Shown: piece by piece, positions 1-11,230 of the stretch
Position numbering within the stretch: position 1 is the stretch's first letter
Layout: each line of letters opens with the position of its first letter
Source: Xanthostigma xanthostigma
Taxonomy: Eukaryota; Arthropoda; Insecta; Raphidioptera; Raphidiidae
DNA: 64,000 nt
Reading direction: 5' to 3'
Assembly: GCA_963575645.1 (NCBI GenBank)
Contig: OY754465.1
Span: forward strand, 4,836,001 to 4,900,000
Notes under the pieces: model-generated
What the model was told of the DNA's origin: nothing
Seen by the model: the letters and a program-made list of their open reading frames with translations, nothing else
The model's database searches: none
Made by a program: the position numbers and the translations under genes

Positions 1-424
1 CAAGGCCAACCACTAAAAATACAAAATTTTTTTCATATCATTTGTAAAATACTTATTTTGCATTAAAAAAGAAGTTTCACTTTGAAAACTTTCCTCTTTT
101 TAATTTTTGTTGCACTTTTTATGATGAATATGTTTTTTAATAAATTAAATTATTTAAATCTAACTTCAATCATATATTTTGTTATTTTTTAATAAAAAAT
201 TTGACGAAAGTGTATTTTTCAAAAAACAAGAAAAAAAAATAAAAAATTAAAAAAGAAATAAAAATATGTATATGAGAAAAAAATTGAGAAAATAAATTAA
301 AAATAAAAAAACAATTAAAAATATAAAAAAAAATTTAAAATTAAAAAAAAATAAAAATAAAAAATATGATTATATATAAATATCAAGTGGAAATAAAATG
401 GAGTAGAAAAAAAAAATTTCCAAT
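1..424. other. A/T-rich tract without gene
   Basis: Very A-rich on the plus strand, with long runs of A interrupted by T and G. It closely resembles 1614-1708, which also abuts a tRNA-like sequence, so it is probably the T-rich tail of a tRNA-derived repeat read on the minus strand. No coding signal. Confidence 0.6.
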
Positions 425-504
425 GATGCCGGCGGGAATCGAACCGAGACCCTGTTATTAGTGTTATTACTAGTCTAACGTCGTAACCATTAGTCCACGG
501 GCAC
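425..504 (-). repeat. tRNA-like head of a tRNA-derived repeat, copy 1
   Basis: On the minus strand it begins GTGCCCGTGGACTAATGG and holds a perfect box B, GGTTCGATTCC. The 5' GTGCCCG does not pair well with the 3' end, so it is not a functional tRNA. It is followed by the T-rich tract at 1-424. It is preceded by a motif like CTTCTGTACCACAATAACAG, which also precedes the tRNA-like copies near 1711 and 2410. A shared flank, tRNA-like head and T-rich tail suggest a tRNA-derived SINE, or a tRNA-like unit inside a larger element. Confidence 0.6.
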
Positions 505-1560
505 ACTCGCAGGATAAGCTGTTATTGTGGTACAGAAGTATATATGGGTGATACGAAAAATCGGTCCTATGAAAGTCACGTGGTCACAGAACTATAAAAC
601 TTGGAAACTGGTCTCATATACACGGCGTTATATGGGAGCTAGGCAAAATCAATGTATAAGAATACGTTAGAGATAACGTCGGCATTTAGCACAGAAAAGA
701 ATCTCTAACGAGATTCTTCGATAAGTAAAAGCCAACAGTCAACAGATAATAATGAAGAAGGATGTTTATTACTGATATTTGTCAGAGGACATTATTTTTT
801 TCAATAGGCCCGAAATTTGAAAATGCCTGTCTCAGACCAATGCCGGCCGCACGCCTGTCTAAACCTTAAAATGCCTGTCAAATGCGGCAAACGCCTGTCA
901 TATGGTAACCCTAACTGCACTATACTCCTTGCTCGTTTTGTTGAATATTTTGACGTTCACTCAAAAATCCGATTGATGGCGTTAGTGAAAACTTCAAAAC
1001 ACTACGCTTGAAAAGTAGCAGTTAAATGTAGCAAGGGATCTAGCGGCAAATCCAGCCTCGTGTGCAGCGGCCTTTGTAGTCAGATAATAAAAATAAAAAC
1101 ATCAAAATGTTAATATTGACGTTTAGATTGAAAGTTCTTTTAGTAACATACTTTGACGCCTCTTATAAAATATTAATGGGTGAAATAAGTGTTGAACACT
1201 AGATTGCTGTGATGGCATTTTAATTATTTTAGAAATCGCTTTTCCAGTAAAGTGATTGTTTACTTTTATCTTCTTCTTGGTTTTAAGACTTCTTATTTTC
1301 CAGTTTTTTTTTTTTATAAACTGTTTAACAAGCAATTATTTTTTTTATTTGACCGTAATGTATTATAAACACATTGTCCGTGGCGGATTTATCAGCAACT
1401 AGGCTGAAGTCTAGGGCGGCAAATTTTAAAGGGCGGCAGATTTAGTTCATAAATTTTTTATTTCGATTTACAAAATTAAAACAAAAAATATTATACACAC
1501 ACAAAATACGAATTTTGAAAATTGGACACAAATTAAAATATTCAACAAAAATCGAAATAT
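505..1560. other. Non-coding; MITE terminus near 1040
   Basis: No gene seen. At 824-900 the heptamer GCCTGTC recurs four times at about 20-26 bp spacing, as a degenerate minisatellite. At 1036-1075 a stretch including CCTCGTGTGCAGCGGCCTTT matches the terminal inverted repeat of the AGGCCGCTGCACACGAGG MITE family found many times further right. The rest is unassigned. Confidence 0.5.
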
Positions 1561-1710
1561 AGTTGGCAAAACCAAAAGTGCACATCCCGCAAGTTTTCCA
1601 GTGTACATATTATAATGAAAAAAAATTGAGAAAATAGATTTAAAAAAAGAACAATTAAAAAAATAGAAAAAAAAAATAAAAATAAAATGGAATAGAAAAA
1701 AAAATATGAC

Positions 1711-1785
1711 TTGTGTCAGCGGGAATCGAACTCGGCACCTTGCTATTACTGGACTACGCGTTTAACCGCTCGGCCATTCTGATAT
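1711..1785 (-). repeat. tRNA-like sequence, copy 2
   Basis: Minus strand ATGGCCGAGCGGTTAAACGC (Ser/Leu-type D arm) and box B GAGTTCGATTCC. The acceptor ends do not pair, so this is a tRNA-derived repeat head and not a gene. It carries the same upstream motif (CTTCTATACCACAATAACA) as copies 1 and 3. Confidence 0.6.
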
Positions 1786-2409
1786 CCCAGGTCGTGTTGT
1801 TATTGTGGTATAGAAGTGGAGCAGTTATTCTACGTAATACACTACATTACAATAACAGTAGTAGGTATTTTTTTTGTTTTCTTAAGGTTTTTTATTGCAC
1901 ATACCGCTAAACTAGCGGTATGTGCTTTATTATCGCTTTGTGCGTCAGAGCTGACTTTCGTTCATATAAGAAGTTATATCTAAGTTAATTTCACACGAAA
2001 TCCATTCAAATTGAAGCTTTTTGAAAAGAGGAGATTCTAATCTATAAAACAGAACCAATTTTAAATCAATTCGAGTTCATAAATACTATTAAAATTGTAA
2101 TTGAAAATTACAAACAGCAGTTGTCGGTTGGTCTGTACGTATGTACGTACGTCACGACTCTACAGATCGCAATTTTGGTCGGATTGCCTTAGGTTATATT
2201 TTATTCACTTTGTTTACTATCAGACCAGAACCCTATTTAAATTCACTAAAATGTGTTCAGTAGTTTAATTTTTATAAACAGTTTTATTTTTTATTATTTT
2301 TGACAGCTATTAGTTTAAAAACAATATAATAATTGCTGTGTAAATATAATGTAATCCATAAAACAAGTGCTACACTTCTATACCGTGATAACACCACTAC
2401 AGGTATTAG

Positions 2410-2480
2410 GCCGCCGTGGCGTAATGGTTATGCCGTTGGATCCCCAAGGGCAAGGTCCTGGGTTCGATTCCTTACGAAAT
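2410..2480 (+). repeat. tRNA-like sequence, copy 3
   Basis: Plus strand GCCGCCGTGGCGTAATGG with a good D stem (GGC/GCC) and box B GGGTTCGATTCC. The T stem and acceptor are broken. A T-rich tail follows to about 2686. Upstream CTTCTATACCGTGATAACA is shared with copies 1 and 2. Confidence 0.6.
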
Positions 2481-3215
2481 CATTGATATTTTTCTTTTTA
2501 TTTTGTTTTATTTTGTTCCACTTGATATTAATTATATATTATATTATGTATAGTTCTTAATTTTTTTTATTTTTGCAAACTTAAAAAAAAATATTTTTTC
2601 AATTTTTAATTATTTATTTCTTTAAATTTTTAAATCTTTTTAAATTTATTAAAAATATTTTTTAATTGTTATTTTTTTATCATACAGTGGAAAACTTGCG
2701 GGATGTGCACTTTTGGTTTTGCCAACTATTTTAACTATTAGCTGTCAAAAATAATAAAATAAAACTGTTTATAAAAATTAAACTACTGGACACATTTATG
2801 TGAATTTAAATAGGGTTCTGGTCTGATACTAAACAAAGTGAATAAAATATAACCCAAGGCAATCCGACCAAAATTGCGACCTGTAGAGTCGTGACGTACA
2901 TACGTACATACGTACAGACCAACCGACAACTGCTGTTTGTAATTTTCAATTACAATTTTAATAGTATTTATGAACTCGAATTGATTTAAAAATGGTTCTG
3001 TTTTATAGATCAAAATCTCCTCTTTTCAAAAAGCTTCAATTTGAATGGATTTCGTGTGAAATTAACTTTGATATAACTTCTTATATGAACGAAAGTCAGC
3101 TCTCATAATAAAGCACATACCGCTAATTTAGCGGTATGTGCAATAGTCCTATATAGGTACATATGCTAAATACTAAATATTTCAACATCTCTACATGAAC
3201 AAATAATAAATTATT

Positions 3216-3322
3216 GAAACCAAAAAAAAAACCGTTGTGCCCGACTAAATAAAAAGATATTTAATTAAAAAGATTAAATATCTTTTTAATCAGTCGGGCA
3301 CAACGGGTTTTTTTTTGTTTTC
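3216..3322. repeat. 107-bp near-perfect palindrome
   Basis: Left arm (GAAACC, A-run, CCGTTGTGCCCGACTAA, then AAAGATATTTAAT) is mirrored by ATTAAATATCTTTTTAAT, CAGTCGGGCACAACGG, a T-run and TTTTC. The loop is only a few bases. This is probably a small fold-back MITE. No target-site duplication is certain because both ends are homopolymeric. Confidence 0.8.
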
Positions 3323-4474
3323 ATTAATTCATTAAGGTTTTAACTTTAATTTAAATAGTTTTTTTTTTAATTTCCACCGAATAGTTTTGGAGAAATCAAA
3401 TGAAAACCTATCATCCATCTATCGTTTTACTATAAAGCCAATGTTAAATATGCCTACTTTTGAAGTCATTTATTTATTTAAATAATCGGGCAACCCCCCC
3501 TAAAATTTTCAGAATTGGCTTAGATTTAGTCCAACTTCATATAAAAAAAATCAAGCCTTTTATTTAAAATTGCCTTGGTGCTCGTACTACCTTAAGGAAA
3601 ATAATCTAAAAAAAATTTTAATAACATTCTAAATAGTTTTCTATGTAAACAGCTATTTGATTTGTAAGTAGACAAATTTTTAAAAATTAAAAAGTTTGTG
3701 ATCGACCGTGACAGGACTCGAACCTGCAATCTTCGGATTCGAAGTCCGACGCCTTATCCATTAGGCCACACGGTCACGTTCACGATCGTCCTTGTCTCTC
3801 ATTGCATCATATTTTTAAACAGAAAATAGTAATCATTTTTTTGCTCAACGTATTCTAAGAAATAAATTTTAAAAATGTTAAGCTATAGGGGATTTATTAT
3901 TGCCGTTGTATTTATAAATTAAAAATTGGAATAACAATACAGGCTCACATATTAAATCCTTGTAATAAATAAAAAACATATATATTCAGGATAGCATGTA
4001 TGTAATATAAAATACATGTGAAATTTCAGTGCAATAATTATTTTCCACTAATGATAAAACATGACTGTATAGTTTAAATGGACGATGGTTTTCGTAACGC
4101 GTTTTAACTTTGGCCGAAGAGAATGTTGAATGTGGAAGAGAGAAAGTATGTGGGGCTACTTTACGCTAAAATTTCAAAAGAATTACGTACTATTTTTATG
4201 ACTTGTTTATCTATATTGTCTTTAATAATTCTTCTTATTCTTAGAAGAGCACATCAAGAAATCTCAAAATTATTTTAATTACCCTATTTTTTTTTATCAG
4301 ACCATTAGTACGTGTAGATGATGCTAGATAGCGCTGTGAACATCTAAATTAGAATCGGTTATATCTGGACATTTTCTATTGTGTCAATCGAAAGTTTCGG
4401 TTCTGACATTTTTTTTTAAATGATATTGTTGAACAGTGGTTGTCAAACTATGTGTCGCAGTCCCACGTGCTACC
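3323..4474. other. Unassigned sequence around the tRNA
   Basis: Apart from tRNA-Arg at 3703-3775, I see no gene or recognisable repeat. Confidence 0.5.
3703..3775 (-). tRNA. tRNA-Arg (anticodon TCG)
   Basis: Read on the minus strand this is a full 73-nt cloverleaf, the only one in the window that looks functional. The acceptor stem GACCGTG pairs exactly with CACGGTC and is followed by discriminator G. The D arm carries box A-like TGGCCTAATGG. The anticodon stem TCGGA/TCCGA closes the loop CTTCGAA, giving anticodon TCG. The T arm carries box B GGTTCGAGTCC. No intron is visible. The downstream side on the minus strand (towards 3660) is AT-rich, and a TTTT run at 3677-3680 (plus-strand AAAA/TTTT mix) could serve as a pol III terminator. 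It would decode CGA arginine codons. The flanks hold no repeat I recognise, unlike all other tRNA-like stretches here. Confidence 0.95.
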
Positions 4475-4751
4475 TTAGTTCATTTTAGTTTACCGAGATG
4501 AATGTTCAAAGTTCATGATGATCGGAGTTACCGTTCAAAAGTTTTTGTCGGACGGACAAATTTTGAGTTATATTTTGCAACATTTTTCATTGATGCTCCG
4601 CTCCTATTGATCGTAGCGTGATATTATATAGCCTATATAGCCTTCCTCGATAAATGAACTATTCAACAAAAAAAAATTCAATTCAGTAGTTCCTGAGATT
4701 AGCGCGTTCAACCAAACAAACAAACTCTTCAGCTTTATATAACAGTATAGA
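4475..4751 (-). mobile_element. Helitron-like element, tRNA-Lys family, 5' part
   Basis: The minus strand starts A|TCTATACTGTTATATAAAG at 4751 and continues through the family's GAACGCGCTAATCTCAGGAA, the ATAGGCTATAT block and the CTTTTGAACGGTAACTCCG block. The middle (with the tRNA-like unit) and the 3' CTAG end are missing, so it is an internally deleted, 3'-truncated copy of the elements at 25216, 37810 and 52260. Confidence 0.85.
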
Positions 4752-5422
4752 TTTACCTAAATTTGCTGACTTTCGGGCGAGAGTAGAGTAGCTTCGCGCA
4801 TGCAAAAGCTACTAAGCAAGTAGTCAGCCATTTGAGTTTTCGAAATAAACAAATTTTTCGGTAATAAATATCGGTTATCGTTTGGGAACTAAGGAGGGCC
4901 ATCTATCGATCGCGGGGCCCTGGACACGAGTCCAGTTGTAAAGAGGGACCTGGACAAATCCAGTAGGTAATATAATGCTGCAATGGGCTATGCGCAAGGA
5001 GGCGGAGTTACAAATGTTTCGATGCGAGCGTTTGTGGTGAGCACTAGGGGAAACTTCAAGCTCAAATTTTCCGTATGTCAATGAGCAATGTTTATTAAAA
5101 GTGAAAATAGTTATAATTTTATGAAGTTTTTTAATTACAAAGAAAACATGGGAAAACTAAACGATTTGGAAATGCTTGCTGTGTTCCGGGCTGTTGCGCT
5201 GGTGGCGATTTAAGTAAAATAAAGACCATTGGCGCCCTAATTTGACGTTCCGCTGTCAGTGTAAATAAATTAACATAAATTCTCCTTTTTAAATTTTTTT
5301 TGACACATGGCCATTTAAAGTTTTTGACTTATCACCATAGAAACATGTCGCGATTTCCATAAAAAGTGAGTTCAATAATTCTCTATTACCCACTAGCAGC
5401 GCTAGTAGGCTTCGTGCACACA
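4752..5422. other. Unassigned sequence
   Basis: No gene, tRNA or clear repeat seen. Somewhat richer in GC near 4890-5050 than the surroundings. Confidence 0.4.
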
Positions 5423-5430
5423 GCCTATAG

Positions 5431-5967
5431 CAGAGGTCCCTAAACTTTTTTGTCTCGTAGACCACTTGCCATGTTTTTCGGTTTTGGGTAGACCCCCTGC
5501 CTATCTAATATTGATTTTTTGCAAATTCACTAATTTCAAATGTATTTTTGACAACCGGTATAGTGCTACTCACTTTGAACGATTTAAATTTATAACGGTA
5601 GTGAAATGTAGTGTGAAATGTTTAGTTTTATACATTTATTAATTAGATTCAAATTAAACGAATCAAATTAAAACTTACTTTCTGTTACATAAAATAACTA
5701 AGCAAAAAATAAATGCTTTTAGTGTGAGGGATGAACCTGATGCTTTAAGAATAAATTTTCAACGTTTGGCATCAATTTAGTTAGATTTAATCTTAAATCT
5801 CTTCAGTTAACGATGTGCAGTGTGTTTCTTTTTTTGGTGGGAGAATCACTATCGTTGACCCCCATTTTCATTTCATGGACCCCCAATATTTTTTCCCGCT
5901 GACATGGACCCCTTGCAAGTTGTCGTCGACCCCTGGGGGTCGATATAGACCACTTTGGGAATCACTG
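5431..5967. mobile_element. Non-autonomous hAT-like element, 537 bp
   Basis: Perfect 8-bp duplication GCCTATAG at 5423-5430 and 5968-5975. The ends are CAGAGGTCCCTAAACTTTTT and, reversed, CAGTGATTCCCAAAGTGGTC, which share the CAG..G..TCCC form common in hAT termini. Both ends carry blocks of CC/GG-rich repeats (GACCCC). No transposase reading frame, so it needed another element to move. Confidence 0.9.
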
Positions 5968-5975
5968 GCCTATAG

Positions 5976-6387
5976 TGTCGGTACAATTACGTAGAACGTA
6001 TAACTCCGGCGGCAGAGTATCCCCAGTTTAGCGGCCAGTTCATGCGGCTTGGTTTATGGATATTCATAGTGTAGATGGAGGTAACTACACTTGGCTCTCC
6101 AGTTAGTACATTACGAGTACGACGTACATATTATACTATATATATAACGTATAAAGCGGCCCTTATTTATGTTTAGAACTGGTGTTTAGGTCCACCTGCT
6201 ACAATATCGTCCATCATTTCTCGGCTGCCCATGCGGCTATTTAGCTCTGCATGTCCTTTGTACGTTCGTATTATGTAATATACCTACTGTCCTATATATA
6301 TCCATACATAATATACAATATGTACATGTATACAGGAGCCATATCTCTCATTGCTGTTGCCAGAAACACTACCTCCCTCGCCATTTT
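5976..6387. other. Unassigned sequence
   Basis: No reading frame or repeat recognised. Possibly unique sequence, less AT-rich than its surroundings. Confidence 0.4.
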
Positions 6388-6395
6388 GTCTTCCC

Positions 6396-9093
6396 CAGAG
6401 CCGGACTAACGTATGGGCCTAGATGGGCCTCGTACTTTTCTAAATACAAAGTAACCCACATAACTAGCTACAAATTGTACGGTGAAAGAACTTTGTACCG
6501 GATTTCGTTAATAAAAAACGAACATAAAAATACTATTAGCCAGAAAAAATTAAATGAATAGAGCGTTTTATGATAGATAGATAGATATAAATTTATTCAT
6601 TAAATAGCAAAAAATTGGCGTAGAATAAGTCGATCATATATAAAAAATACATAGAAAAATTAAATAATGCTAATATCGTAGTAGTCTTTAGTTGTGTAAG
6701 GACATTTAATTACCAATATGTTTTTGAGTTCATTTCTTAATTTTTTTGCTGACAAATTTTTTAGTCTGCAGGATAAATGATTATAAAGATTAATACTTTG
6801 TATTACACAATTTTTTTGAACTAACTAGCCCAGTGCATTTAGAAATATTTTATAGGTGTGACCCAAAAATTTCAGATACATTTTTTCTTTTGTTGCTCAT
6901 TCGCAAGGGTCTTCGATGGAGACCTTAACCCTGAATTTGCGCATTCTCCAAATTGCCCCGTCCACCGCCATCTTGGATTTTGTTTTTTTTCTTCAATTGC
7001 TCATATCTCGCGTTCTAATAATCGCACTGCAGCAATCAACTGGGGTCGTTGGACTCGTCATGATTTACTCTTTAATTGAATGTCTGTCAAGTAAAACTCT
7101 CCAATGTACTGGAAAAAAGTTATTAGCGTCCAAAGTTTAAGTTCTTTTCCAAAAGTTCTTGCGCCCGGTTTTTTCGCGCGCATCTCTTTTCAGTGCATCT
7201 GACACCCCCACTGACAGTTTACTATTTAAAGTAGACTCAATTTCCAGTATTTTAAAAAAAATTTATCCCGATCGGTTGATCCCTCGCCCACCAATCTACG
7301 CTCAAAGTTGCGCTTTTCATTTTGTGCTATTTTGAAGCCTCTAATACTTGCGCTTCGCGCTGCATTTCTCGCTTTTGTAACTAATATAATGCAAATTAAT
7401 TAAGACCAATGACATATTCGTTAAATCTGTGCTAAGAAAACGTTTTTTACATAAATTTTTACTTAAATTTATAACTCAGATCAATAGTGGTGTGTGTGAG
7501 TCGGACGAACATGTAAATATTTTGAGCCGGAACGAGATTACCCCCCTCCCATTTTCGAGGATGCGGAACATGGTGGTAATATTAAAATTTCTCTTTGGGG
7601 TTGAGCAACCTCCAAAACGGCCAAAAACCACCCCCGAACGGAGTTAAACGCGCATTACGTTATTCCCTTTCCGAAAAAATGTTTTTTACCTATTTTTGAG
7701 AATGGTGAAGCACGGTGGAGTTGTTGAAAATTGCATTCGACTTTCACCAACCCCTTCGCCGGCCAAATCTCAGAATCCTCTGGAACGGGGAGATAACCCA
7801 ATTATGCTGGTGATATGAAAAAAAAATCACCCGTTTTTGGGATCAGAGGTGAAGGGGTTGGTGAGAATCGACGGCAATTTTCAACACCAGCACCATGCTC
7901 AGCATCCTCAAAAACAAGAGTAAAACATTTCTTTCGGAAAGGGAATAACGTAATGCGCGTTTAACCCCGTTTGAGGGTGGTTTTTGTCCGTTTTGGAGGG
8001 TTGCTTAACCCTAAACTGAAATTTTAATATCACCACCGTGTTTCGCAGCCTCGAAAATGGGGGGGAGGTAATCCCGTTTCGGCTCAAAATATTTACATGG
8101 TCATCCGACTCACACACTCTACTATTGATCTGAGTTATAAATTTAAGTAAAAAATTAATGTAAACCGCGTGTTCTTAGCACAGATTTAACAAAAATGTCG
8201 TTGGTCTTAATTAATTTGCATTATATTTGTTACAAAAGCGAGAAATGCAGCGCGAAGTGCGAGTATTAGAGGCTTCAAAATAGCACGAAATGAAAAGCGC
8301 AACTTTGATCGTGGATTGGTGGGCGAGGGATCAACCGATCGGGATAATTTTTTTTTAAAATACTGGAAATTGAGTCTACTTTAAATAGTAAACTGTCAGT
8401 GGGGGTGTCAGATGCACTGAAAAGAGATGCGCACGAAAAAACCGGGCGCAAGAACTTTTGGAAAAGAACTTAAACTTTGGACGCTAATAACTTTCTTCCA
8501 GTACATTGGAGAGTTTTACTTGATAGACATTCAATTAAAGAGTAAATCCTAACGAGTCCAACGATCCTAGAACGATTGCTGTGGGATTATTAGAACGCGA
8601 GATATGAGCAATTGAAGAAAAAAAATAAAATCCAAGATGGCGGTGGCCGGGGCAATTTGGAGAATGCGCAAATTCAGGGTTAAGGTCTCCATCGAAGACC
8701 CTTGCGAATGAGCAACAAAAGAAAAAATGTATCTGAAATTTTTGGGTCAATTCCTAAATGCACTGGGCTAAACGTGAGTTTTGTTCTTGGTGGACGCAAA
8801 AGGAATGCAGACTGACCTCTTGTGTTACAACTATGATAGATTTCATATTTAGAAAAAAAAAAACGTATAGAAAACGATCGATTTTGAAGAAATCATAGAT
8901 GAATTCGTTTAAAAAAATATGAGACGAAAATGTAAGTAACTATTATTGTCAATAAATTAATTGTAAAACAACAAATAAAATCTTTGTCATTTAAAATTTT
9001 TTATTCAAAGAAAATATCCTAAAAAAAATTCCTTGCAAGGGGCCTCACACCCTCAAGTGCCCAAGGGCCTCTATAGTCATTAATCCGGCTCTG
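6396..9093. mobile_element. hAT-like element interrupted by a giant palindrome
   Basis: The ends CAGAGCCGGACTAACG and (reversed) CAGAGCCGGATTAATG form terminal inverted repeats. The flanks GTCTTCCC (6388-6395) and GTCGTCCC (9094-9101) are an 8-bp duplication with one change. The hAT body is 6396-6827 plus 8769-9093; the 1.94-kb palindromic element at 6828-8768 was inserted into it later. A relative with nearly the same ends lies at 26233-27183. No transposase frame remains. Confidence 0.87.
6828..8768. mobile_element. 1.94-kb fold-back element, arms about 920 bp, TA-flanked
   Basis: Left arm 6828-7756 is the reverse complement of right arm 7855-8768 along almost its whole length, with scattered substitutions and small gaps. 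A spacer of about 98 bp separates them. The outer ends are GCCCAGTGCATTTAG and CTAAATGCACTGGGC, flanked by TA on both sides, as for Tc1/mariner-type insertions. Reading frames inside (60-75 codons on both strands) are mirror copies of each other and look like nothing known. If transcribed, the whole element would fold into a long hairpin RNA. Confidence 0.88.
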
Positions 9094-9237
9094 GTCGTCC
9101 CGTAGTTCTTTTGCTCTAAATTAAGCGTACGCAGATATTATGTCACTCCATTGACGGGTAGAGAGTTTGAAAATATTGACAATGAAACAAGAACAAAAGT
9201 TTGTTGTTGTTAAAAACACCGTACGTAATTGTGTATA

Positions 9238-10138
9238 TGTTACGGTGAATGTCCGGAATACTGGCAATGTCGGCATTGACCGGTCAATGTCGACAATGCC
9301 CGGACAATGTCGACAATGCCCGGGCAATGTCGACAATGCCCAAGCCACATCGGGCAATGTCCGAAATCGGACAAGGTTCAAATAAAAAGTTTTTATAAAC
9401 ATGAAACGCTGACATTTGATTGTATCATTATCATGATAAGTTATCATTAACGCTTTATGGAATGTTTATCACTGATATCTACTATTGAAGAATATATTTT
9501 TCAGGTTTCTATTACAATTAGTGATGACTGAAAACACGTATAATTTATTTATTATTTATATGACATGAGCAATAAACAATATATCTCAATGCATTAAATT
9601 ACAGAATTCATATTTATTCCAGCAATAAAAATAAAAATCAAAACTACGGATAATTTATTTTCACACATTTTATTTATTTTAATAAATGAAAATGTGTTTA
9701 TTGCTCCCTTAAGCTGATCTACTCATATAATCTTCTTATTACTCAAATACAAAAACCTTCCATTTATTACAAAATTCGGCTTTATAAGACGTTGGTAACT
9801 TCTAGCGCTGTCATTCTTTTTAGAATTCTCGTAATAGTCGGTCGTTTTTCAGTGAGTTTCAATAGTGTTTCATTAAAGTGCTTACAAAATATTTTGTTCA
9901 AATTTTAGTTATTCAAGACACTATTTGAAAGCTGAATAATATATTCTTCAATAGTAGATATCAGTGATAAACATTCCATAAAGCGTTAATGATAACTTAT
10001 CATGATAAGATACAATCAAATGTCAGCGTTTCATGTTTATAAAACATCTATTTTTTTAACCTTGTCCGATTTCGGACATTGCCCGATGTGGCTTGGGCAT
10101 TGTCGACATTGCCTGTATTTCGGACATTGACCGTTACA
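9238..10138. mobile_element. Fold-back element with GTCGAC minisatellite in its ends
   Basis: The left arm (9238-9509) starts GTTACGGTGAATGTCCGGAA and carries about four imperfect 20-bp units CAATGTCGACAATGCCCGGG. It then runs through AAACGCTGACATTTGATTG and ATCATGATAAGTTATCATTA. The right arm (about 9927-10138) is its reverse complement with fewer minisatellite units. The 400-bp centre is AT-rich without a gene. One arm alone recurs at 32594-32892. Class unknown; no certain target duplication. Confidence 0.8.
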
Positions 10139-10251
10139 TACCTATATACTGTTAATGACAACTAAACTTTTTCTGTTTTTTTTTCGAGTAGGTACCTATA
10201 CCAAATCTGATGAGCATAAATTGACACTTATATATAAGTCAATAATAATAA

Positions 10252-10510
10252 TAATTTTTTAAAGAATAGCTTCTGTTGCTACATTGTTGAAACACCCATT
10301 GTTACATGTCTATATTAGAAAAATTTACTTCTCAAACAATGTCACCATCGGGATACGAACCCCGAATCTTTCAGTCCGCCGCTAGTGGAAAGATTCGGGG
10401 TTCGTATCCCGATGATGACATTGTTTGAGAAGTAAATTTTTCTAATATAGACATGTAACAATGGGTGTTTCAACAATGTAGCAACAGAAGCTATTCTTTA
10501 AAAAGTTATT
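10252..10510. repeat. 259-bp almost perfect palindrome with tRNA-like T arms
   Basis: Arms of about 120 bp (10252-10371 and 10389-10510) match almost base for base, with a loop of about 16 bp around CAGTCCGCCGCTAGTG. The part nearest the loop contains GGGGTTCGTATCCCGATG, which resembles a tRNA T arm (box B-like GGTTCGTATCC). Each strand therefore carries half a tRNA-like sequence facing its mirror copy. Probably a fold-back MITE or an inverted duplication of a tRNA-derived repeat end. Confidence 0.85.
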
Positions 10511-11140
10511 AAATAGTAGTACCCACTATACCGTATTAACATTCACATTTGTTAATAATAATAATAATATTTATTAGTTAAAGACCAAAAGGTATGAGTT
10601 CAGCTAGGAGCTGTTTTACAACTTAACCTACTGGCTACTATTATATAACTATACACACATGAGTACCTACATGATTTATAATTTAAAAATTATTACCGCA
10701 TTGTGTGTGACTATTATATTTCTTAAAATGCATATTTCTCTGTTAGTCACAGATACGAAGTGTTAATAAAATTTTTATGTAAAACACATATAAATTTTAT
10801 TAACACTTTAAGAAATATATCATATAAAATCCAACGTGGCTATAATATTAGCATCGTCATATTGGCTTAATAATATGAGATTTTTTTTTAATAATCATGT
10901 GAAATTATGTAATGTTAGAGACAACCCATTGCTCCATTTTTTTTCTGAAGGGGTTTAATTTTAGAACTTAATAATATTCCGGTGGTACTTTATTATAGAG
11001 ATTGGCAGCAAAATACGAAAAAAACTCCCTTTATATTTCTATGATGTTAACATGGGCGTACCCAGCTTTTAGCCCAGGAGGTGTCAAATTAGAAATTTCT
11101 TAATCCGTGTCCCACGTGCTTGTTTTGTCCTCCTGGATAC
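10511..11140. other. Unassigned AT-rich sequence with a small hairpin
   Basis: No gene. At 10759-10808 a 17-bp stem AGTGTTAATAAAATTT.. is mirrored after a short loop. Confidence 0.5.
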
Positions 11141-11230
11141 GCCAGTGCTTACGGCGTAAAAAAGGACAGAAGTATATGTTTGCACCCTAATGGTTCGATT
11201 GCGATTTTATTCCTATGCTCAGTATAGAAT
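11045..11230 (-). repeat. Unclassified repeat (GGCGTACCCAGCTTTT family), partial
   Basis: Matches 43515-43716 in the same orientation and 22457-22650 inverted, over blocks such as GGCGTACCCAGCTTTTGGC, TTGCCCTCCTAGATACGCC, GTTCGATTGCGATTTTATTC and CTCAGTATAGAATAAAAGTA. A further fragment is at 11875-11926, inverted. The copy at 43332 has exact flanking 8-bp duplications, showing the family is mobile. Confidence 0.7.

Larger units (their letters stand above)
1561..3141. repeat. Large inverted repeat with tRNA-like units and terminal hairpins
   Basis: Two copies of one repeat face each other. Arm B (1926-2316) is the reverse complement of B' (about 2737-3112) with few differences. Each arm ends outward in a perfect hairpin (1897-1925 and 3113-3141) of the form GCACATACCGCTA..TAGCGGTATGTGC. 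A shorter block at 1561-1606 is inverted at 2687-2730. Between them lie tRNA-like heads at about 1711-1785 (minus) and 2410-2480 (plus), each with a T-rich tail. A third arm plus hairpin occurs alone at 56197-56463. The hairpin is therefore part of the element. The transposon class is unknown: no clear TSD, and the hairpin lacks a CTRR end at Helitron spacing. Confidence 0.75.

Noticed and set aside
425-504. Functional tRNA gene
   Set aside because: Box B is perfect but acceptor ends do not pair and box A is off; treated as a tRNA-derived repeat, like the copies at 1711, 2410 and 42770.
1897-1925. Helitron 3' hairpin
   Set aside because: The hairpin is perfect and conserved in three copies, but no CTRR end follows at the required short distance.
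9121-9447. 108-codon minus-strand frame over the GTCGAC minisatellite
   Set aside because: The open frame comes from a 20-21-bp tandem repeat without stops; the mirrored arm does not keep it.
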